The notes under the pieces are model-generated. The model saw only the letters and a program-made list of their open reading frames with translations, was not told the origin of the DNA and did not search any database. Below, piece by piece: positions 5,422-8,920 of a stretch of 8,920 bases of DNA. Origin of the DNA: a candidate division Zixibacteria bacterium DG_27 (GTDB lineage: Bacteria; Zixibacteria; MSB-5A5; DG-27); assembly GCA_001302725.1 (NCBI GenBank), contig LIZU01000033.1, positions 1 to 8,920 on the forward strand. Direction: 5' to 3'. Numbering within the stretch: the first letter of the stretch is position 1; each line of letters begins with the position of its first letter. The position numbers and the translations under genes are program-made.

Positions 5422-7242
5422 TCAGTCTAACTCGAACTCCTTGCGCCAGTCTTTGTCCTCTTTAAGCTCCGGTTGCTCTCTTTTGTTCAAAAGAAAATTC
5501 TCCAAGACTAAATAGTCCATCTGGGTGCGCATAAAACAGGTGTAAGCATCCTCCGGGCTGCAGACGATCGGCTCCCCCCTCACATTGAAGGAGGTGTTGA
5601 TGATAACCGCGCAGCCGGTCTTCTCCCTGAACTTCTCGATCAAGTCGTAGTAACGGGGATTGTCCTGGCGATTGACGGTCTGCACTCTGGCGGAGTAGTC
5701 GACATGGGTCACCGCCGGAATGGTGGAACGCACCACGTTCAATTTATCGATCCCGAAGAGCTTCCTCTCCGCCTCTTCCATCTCCCGGCGTATATCCTTT
5801 CTCACCGGCGCCACCAGAAGCATGTAAGGGCTTTTGCGGTCGATCTCGAAGTAGTCGGAGACCTCCTCCTCCAAGACCGTGGGCGCAAACGGTCTGAAGG
5901 ACTCCCGGTATTTGATCTTTAAGTTCATGGTGGATTGCATCTTGGAGCTGCGGGCATCTCCGATGATGCTTCGGGCTCCGAGGGCTCTGGGACCGAATTC
6001 CATCCGGCCGTGAAACCATCCCACCACCTTCTCGGAGGCCAGAAGTTCAGCAACGGTGTCTAAAAGCTCGCCGTCCTCCATTCTGCGATGAGGGATGTTT
6101 CTCTCTCGCAGGAATGTCCCTATCTCCTCGTTACTGAAATGAGGGCCGTAGTAGGAACCGCGCTGTTTGTCCTTCTTCTCTTCGACCTGACGCTCCTTCC
6201 CTAAATATTGATGCCAGGTGAAAAGGGCAGCTCCCAAAGCCCCCCCGGCATCGCCGGCTCCGGGCTGAATCCAGATGTCGTCGTAGATCCCGCTGCGCAG
6301 GATCTTGCCGTTGCCGACACAATTCAGAGCCACGCCTCCAGCCAGACACAAAAACCTCTCCCCGGTCTCGTTCTTGACGCGTCGGGCCACTCGCAACATA
6401 ACCTCTTCGGTGACCTCCTGGAGGGATCTGGCCAGGTCCATCTCCCTCTGGGTAACCAAGCTTTCGGGCTTACGGGGAGCTCCCCCGAAGAGACGGTCAA
6501 AGTGACCGTTGGTCATGGTCAGACCGGCGCAGTAGTTGAAGTACTTCATGTTCATTCTGAAGGAGCCGTCCTCCTTCAGGTCAATGAGTTCATCCAAGAT
6601 GGTCTGAACGTACTTCGGCTCCCCGTAAGGGGCCAGCCCCATCACCTTGTATTCCGCGGAGTTGACCTTGAAACCGGTATAGTAGGTGAAGGCGGAGTAG
6701 AGCATCCCCAGGGAGTGGGGGAAGTGGATCTCCGATAGAATCCTTATTTCGTTGTCGCGGCCGACCCCATAGCTGGTGGTGGTCCACTCTCCCACCCCGT
6801 CCATGGTGATGAATGCTGCCCGTTTGAAGGGGGAGGGATAAAAAGCGGAGGCGGCGTGCGATTCGTGGTGTTCGGGAAAGACCATCTTCCCCTTGAAGCC
6901 GACCTCCTTTCTTATCTGTTCCGAGATCCACAACTTCTGTTTTAACCAGACCGGCATCGCGGTCAGGAAGCTGATCAATCCCCGGGGAGCATAGGCAAGA
7001 TATGTCTCCAGCAGCCGCTCGAATTTGAGGAAGGGTTTATCGTAAAAGGAGACGAAATCCAACTGCTCAGCAGTCACGCCCCCCTCCCTCAAGCAGTAAT
7101 TGATGGCCTGGTGAGGGAAGCGGGGGTCGTGCTTCTTCCTGCTGAAACGCTCCTCCTGGGCGGCGGCCACGACCTCACCGTCCACCAAGAGACAGGCGGC
7201 GCTGTCGTGATAATAGGCACTTATTCCCAAGATTCTGGTCAT
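5422..7242 (-). CDS. Carbamoyltransferase (NodU/CmcH/SxtI family)
   Basis: The product has 606 residues, normal for the family. It has an N-terminal Kae1/ASKHA-type domain and a C-terminal domain of about 200 residues. Motifs in order: ILGISAYYHDSAA (4-16), EERFSRKKHDPRFP (30-43), EHHESHAA at 124-131 (metal and ATP-site histidines), MDGVGEW (147-153), GLAPYGEPKY, LAGGVALNC (300-308), QPGAGDAGGALGAA, GRMEFGPRALGARSI (412-426), RESFRPFAPTV, HVDYSARVQTV and NTSFNVRGEPI. Family enzymes form carbamoyl-adenylate from carbamoyl phosphate and ATP, then transfer carbamoyl to a hydroxyl of a sugar, antibiotic or toxin. No key motif is missing. The start has only a weak ribosome site (TGGA), but the N-terminus matches the family exactly. 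It heads the operon with SxtJ and DUF5989, downstream of the promoter at 7289-7317. With SGNH hydrolases nearby, a cell-envelope or exopolysaccharide acceptor is more likely than a toxin. Confidence 0.95.
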   Translation of the reverse strand: MTRILGISAYYHDSAACLLVDGEVVAAAQEERFSRKKHDPRFPHQAINYCLREGGVTAEQLDFVSFYDKPFLKFERLLETYLAYAPRGLISFLTAMPVWLKQKLWISEQIRKEVGFKGKMVFPEHHESHAASAFYPSPFKRAAFITMDGVGEWTTTSYGVGRDNEIRILSEIHFPHSLGMLYSAFTYYTGFKVNSAEYKVMGLAPYGEPKYVQTILDELIDLKEDGSFRMNMKYFNYCAGLTMTNGHFDRLFGGAPRKPESLVTQREMDLARSLQEVTEEVMLRVARRVKNETGERFLCLAGGVALNCVGNGKILRSGIYDDIWIQPGAGDAGGALGAALFTWHQYLGKERQVEEKKDKQRGSYYGPHFSNEEIGTFLRERNIPHRRMEDGELLDTVAELLASEKVVGWFHGRMEFGPRALGARSIIGDARSSKMQSTMNLKIKYRESFRPFAPTVLEEEVSDYFEIDRKSPYMLLVAPVRKDIRREMEEAERKLFGIDKLNVVRSTIPAVTHVDYSARVQTVNRQDNPRYYDLIEKFREKTGCAVIINTSFNVRGEPIVCSPEDAYTCFMRTQMDYLVLENFLLNKREQPELKEDKDWRKEFELD

Positions 7243-7288
7243 ATATTCCAGTCAGAGCTCACATCGAGAAATCTACTCACAATCTATC

Positions 7289-7317
7289 AATTTAAGCTAA
7301 TCGTGGGGCTTTGTCAA
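7289..7317 (-). promoter_or_regulatory. Sigma70-type promoter of the carbamoyltransferase operon
   Basis: On the minus strand a perfect TTGACA (7317-7312) is followed by a 17-base spacer and TAAATT (7294-7289). It leaves a leader of about 40 bases to the ATG at 7242. The first nine bases, TTGACAAAG, are identical to the start of the promoter of SGNH paralog 1. The position, inside a 228-base gap, and the spacing both support it. No sigma54 -24/-12 element was found here. Confidence 0.7.
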
Positions 7318-7420
7318 GCCACTTCGCCGATCCAGAAATCCCCTTGAAGATATAGAACAGGGCAGAAGAGGCAGGCGACACCTTATCCCACCTTCACCAC
7401 CAAATCTGATCGAAACCCTC

Positions 7421-7470
7421 AACCCCTGATCCCTATCTACTACCTACTACCTACCGCTCACCACTAACCA
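7421..7470. repeat. Low-complexity CTAC-rich tract after the response regulator gene
   Basis: The plus strand reads as short direct repeats of CTAC/TACC (TACTACCTACTACCTACC) followed by CACCACTAACCATTAACC. It is purine-rich on the transcribed (minus) side. It begins immediately past the response regulator stop. It makes no hairpin, so it is not an intrinsic terminator. It may be a simple-sequence spacer or a rho-sensitive, unstructured 3' end. Confidence 0.5.
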
Positions 7471-8832
7471 TTAACCGGCGGTGGCAATCTCATACCGCTC
7501 TAAAAGCTCATACAGGGTGGTGCGAGAGATCCCCAGCTCTCTTGCAGTTTTCGAAAGGTTCCCGTTGTTTCTCTCGATCGTCCGTTTGACGAAGGGGGCT
7601 TCCGCTTGGCTCCGAAACTGGCTCAGCGTCCTGGTTTGAACCCGCTCTGGGGAGACCTCAAATCCCAAATCCACGGCGGTGATTCTGGTGCCGTCGGAGA
7701 GGATCACCCCCTTCTGGATTCTGTTCTCCAATTCCCGGACGTTCCCCGGCCAGGGGTCGTGCCGGAGGCGCTGCAGAGCCTCGGGAGTGAATCTCACGTT
7801 TCTCTTTTGGTGCTTTTCGGAGAAGAGTTCCAGGAAATGTTGAGCCAGAAGGTAGATATCGTCCCCTCTATCTTTCAGGGGCGGCAGTTCGATTGAGAGC
7901 ACCGACAGTCGGTAGTATAAGTCCTCCCGGAATTTTCCAGAGGCGATCGCCCGCTTCAGATCCTGATTGGTGGCGGCGATGATGCGGACGTCGAGTTCCT
8001 TGAGCTGGGTGCCGCCTAACCTTTCGATCTTTCGGTCCTGGAGGAAACGGAGGAGTTTGACCTGCAGGGAGGGGGGAAGCTCTCCGATCTCGTCTAGGAA
8101 GACGGTGCCCCCATCTGCCTGCTGGAGCTTGCCGATCTTATCGCGGTGGGCGCCGGTGAAAGCTCCCCTGGTGTGGCCGAAAAGCTCCGATTCCAGCAGG
8201 GTCTCCGGAATTGCGCCGCAGTTTATGGGAATGAAGGGAGCCTCCCCTCTGGGGCTTTCTCGGTGGATAGCTCTTGCCACCAGCTCCTTGCCGGTCCCGG
8301 AGGAACCTGCCAAGAGCACCGTCACGTCTGTAGGGGCGACCGATTCCACCAAGCGAAAAACCTCTCTCATCGGCTCGGAGCTGCCCAATAGCTCCGGAAA
8401 TCTGGAGCCTTCGGAGAGCCTTTTTGTCAACTGCTCATTCTCCCTCTCCAGACTCTGAAGGTGGACGGCTCGGGCGATGATGACTTTCAGCTCCTCCAAC
8501 TCGATCGGTTTGGAGTAGAAATCGTAGGCTCCCAGACGCACCGCCTCCAAGGCGCACTCCCTCTCCCCCACCCCGGTCACCATTATCACTTTCACGGGGG
8601 GAGTGATTCCTACAGCCTCCTTGAGCAACTCGAAGCCGCTCTGGTCTCCCGCTCTTTGAGATAGGGCCACATCCAGAAGGGCGACATCCGGGGAGCTGTT
8701 TTTGAGTGCCTCCAGACCATTTTTGACATCGGAGGCGGTGGAGACCTCATATTCCCCGGAGAGAGCCAGCTTCAGCTGGGAGGTGATTCCGGGTTCGTCG
8801 TCGACGATCAATACCCTGCTTTTTGCGGCCAT
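7471..8832 (-). CDS. prsR: Sigma54-dependent response regulator, PrsR-like (PEP-CTERM/EPS type)
   Basis: The product has 453 residues in three domains. The receiver domain (about 5-122) has acidic pair Asp11/Asp12, phospho-acceptor Asp54, Thr86 and Lys108 (SKP). The AAA+ sigma54-interaction domain (about 145-390) has Walker A GSSGTGKE (176-183), the sigma54 loop GAFTGA (223-228), Walker B FLDE (245-248) and arginine-finger region FREDLYYRL (301-309). A Fis-type helix-turn-helix lies at about 422-447 (NGNLSKTARELGISRTTLY). The receiver sequence, with GAYDFYSKPIELEELK and the very short linker VAPTDVTVLL, resembles PrsR, the regulator associated with PEP-CTERM/exosortase and exopolysaccharide loci. 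Walker A has Ser in place of the commoner Glu at its second position. The ATG lies 5 bases after the stop of the upstream gene, probably its kinase. It should activate sigma54 promoters elsewhere; none was found in the window. Confidence 0.9.
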   Translation of the reverse strand: MAAKSRVLIVDDEPGITSQLKLALSGEYEVSTASDVKNGLEALKNSSPDVALLDVALSQRAGDQSGFELLKEAVGITPPVKVIMVTGVGERECALEAVRLGAYDFYSKPIELEELKVIIARAVHLQSLERENEQLTKRLSEGSRFPELLGSSEPMREVFRLVESVAPTDVTVLLAGSSGTGKELVARAIHRESPRGEAPFIPINCGAIPETLLESELFGHTRGAFTGAHRDKIGKLQQADGGTVFLDEIGELPPSLQVKLLRFLQDRKIERLGGTQLKELDVRIIAATNQDLKRAIASGKFREDLYYRLSVLSIELPPLKDRGDDIYLLAQHFLELFSEKHQKRNVRFTPEALQRLRHDPWPGNVRELENRIQKGVILSDGTRITAVDLGFEVSPERVQTRTLSQFRSQAEAPFVKRTIERNNGNLSKTARELGISRTTLYELLERYEIATAG

Positions 8833-8837
8833 AGTCT

Positions 8838-8920
8838 TCAGCCGGAGGTTACCTCCTCCCTGGCCACTGCAGCCGGAACCTCTCCGCGCTCCTTTTCGGA
8901 AACCAGAGGCAGGCTCAGGG
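8838..8920 (-). CDS. C-terminal end of an upstream gene, probably the cognate histidine kinase (PrsK-like)
   Basis: Reading back from the TGA at 8838-8840, the frame stays open to the window edge: LSLPLVSEKERGEVPAAVAR, then EEVTSG and stop. The LSLPL string resembles the end of an HATPase domain (typically FxxxLPL) followed by a short charged tail. The five-base gap to the response regulator gene is the usual kinase-regulator arrangement. Only 26 residues are visible, so the call rests mainly on context. Confidence 0.55.
   Translation of the reverse strand, partial: LSLPLVSEKERGEVPAAVAREEVTSG
8844..8856 (-). promoter_or_regulatory. Shine-Dalgarno inside a short palindrome ahead of the response regulator
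   Basis: GGAGG-TAA-CCTCC on the minus strand is a perfect 5-bp stem with a 3-base loop. Its 5' arm is the only strong Shine-Dalgarno near the ATG at 8832, but it lies 19 bases away, beyond the normal 5-10. It sits within the last codons of the upstream gene, so translation of that gene could open the stem and couple the two. Confidence 0.4.

Noticed and set aside
6208..6738. Plus-strand open frame of 176 codons
   Set aside because: Antisense to the carbamoyltransferase, whose family motifs cover this whole stretch; no protein-like features.
7243..7470. Sigma54 -24/-12 promoter ahead of the carbamoyltransferase
   Set aside because: I looked for GG-N10-GC with TGGC/TTGC context because the neighbour is a sigma54 activator, but no match with correct spacing was found; the sigma70-type element fits well.
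7967..8458. Plus-strand open frame of 163 codons
   Set aside because: Antisense to the AAA+ domain of the response regulator; a shadow of that gene.
1..8920. CRISPR array, tRNA/rRNA genes, insertion sequences
   Set aside because: No regularly spaced identical repeats, no tRNA-like cloverleaf or rRNA segments, and no transposase motifs or terminal inverted repeats were seen; the only large repeat is the SGNH segmental duplication.

Overview
The window looks like chromosomal DNA of a diderm, probably environmental and possibly uncultured bacterium. Base composition is moderately GC-rich. The two-component genes resemble the PrsK/PrsR pair that accompanies exopolysaccharide/PEP-CTERM loci in Proteobacteria, Desulfobacterota, Nitrospirota and related phyla. 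The taxon cannot be fixed from the sequence alone. Every complete gene is on the minus strand; only the DedA-type membrane protein gene that enters at the left edge is on the plus strand.

In order of minus-strand transcription (right to left) the layout is as follows. (1) The last 26 codons of a gene that is probably a sensor histidine kinase (8838-8920). (2) A 453-residue sigma54-dependent response regulator of PrsR type (7471-8832). (3) A spacer holding a low-complexity CTAC-rich tract and a good sigma70-type promoter (7289-7317). (4) A tight operon of carbamoyltransferase (5422-7242), SxtJ-type membrane protein (5001-5420) and a 52-residue DUF5989-type membrane peptide (4819-4977). (5) A spacer with a large inverted repeat and a second promoter (4632-4660). 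(6) Three tandem paralogous genes for membrane-anchored SGNH hydrolases (3423-4586, 2169-3353 and 529-1716). The third of these has its own promoter (1766-1794), which aligns with the promoter of the first. (7) At the left, converging on the array, the C-terminal two thirds of a DedA/VTT membrane protein (3-425).

The clearest structural surprise is that the SGNH array grew by a segmental duplication that carried along part of its neighbour. The stretch between the first and second hydrolase genes contains a decayed copy of the 3' end of the DedA gene (about 1975-2069, with an in-frame stop) plus a copy of the intergenic region that follows it. Both are colinear with 333-528 at an offset of 1640-1641 bases.

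Working model (inference): carbamoyltransferase/SxtJ/DUF5989 and the SGNH hydrolases form an envelope or exopolysaccharide decoration cassette. The cytoplasmic enzyme would carbamoylate a glycan precursor or lipid-linked intermediate, the two small membrane proteins would assist at the membrane, and three exported SGNH enzymes would add, remove or transfer ester groups. The adjacent PrsR-like regulator would connect the locus to extracellular-matrix control. No tRNA, rRNA, CRISPR array, transposase or integrase was seen.
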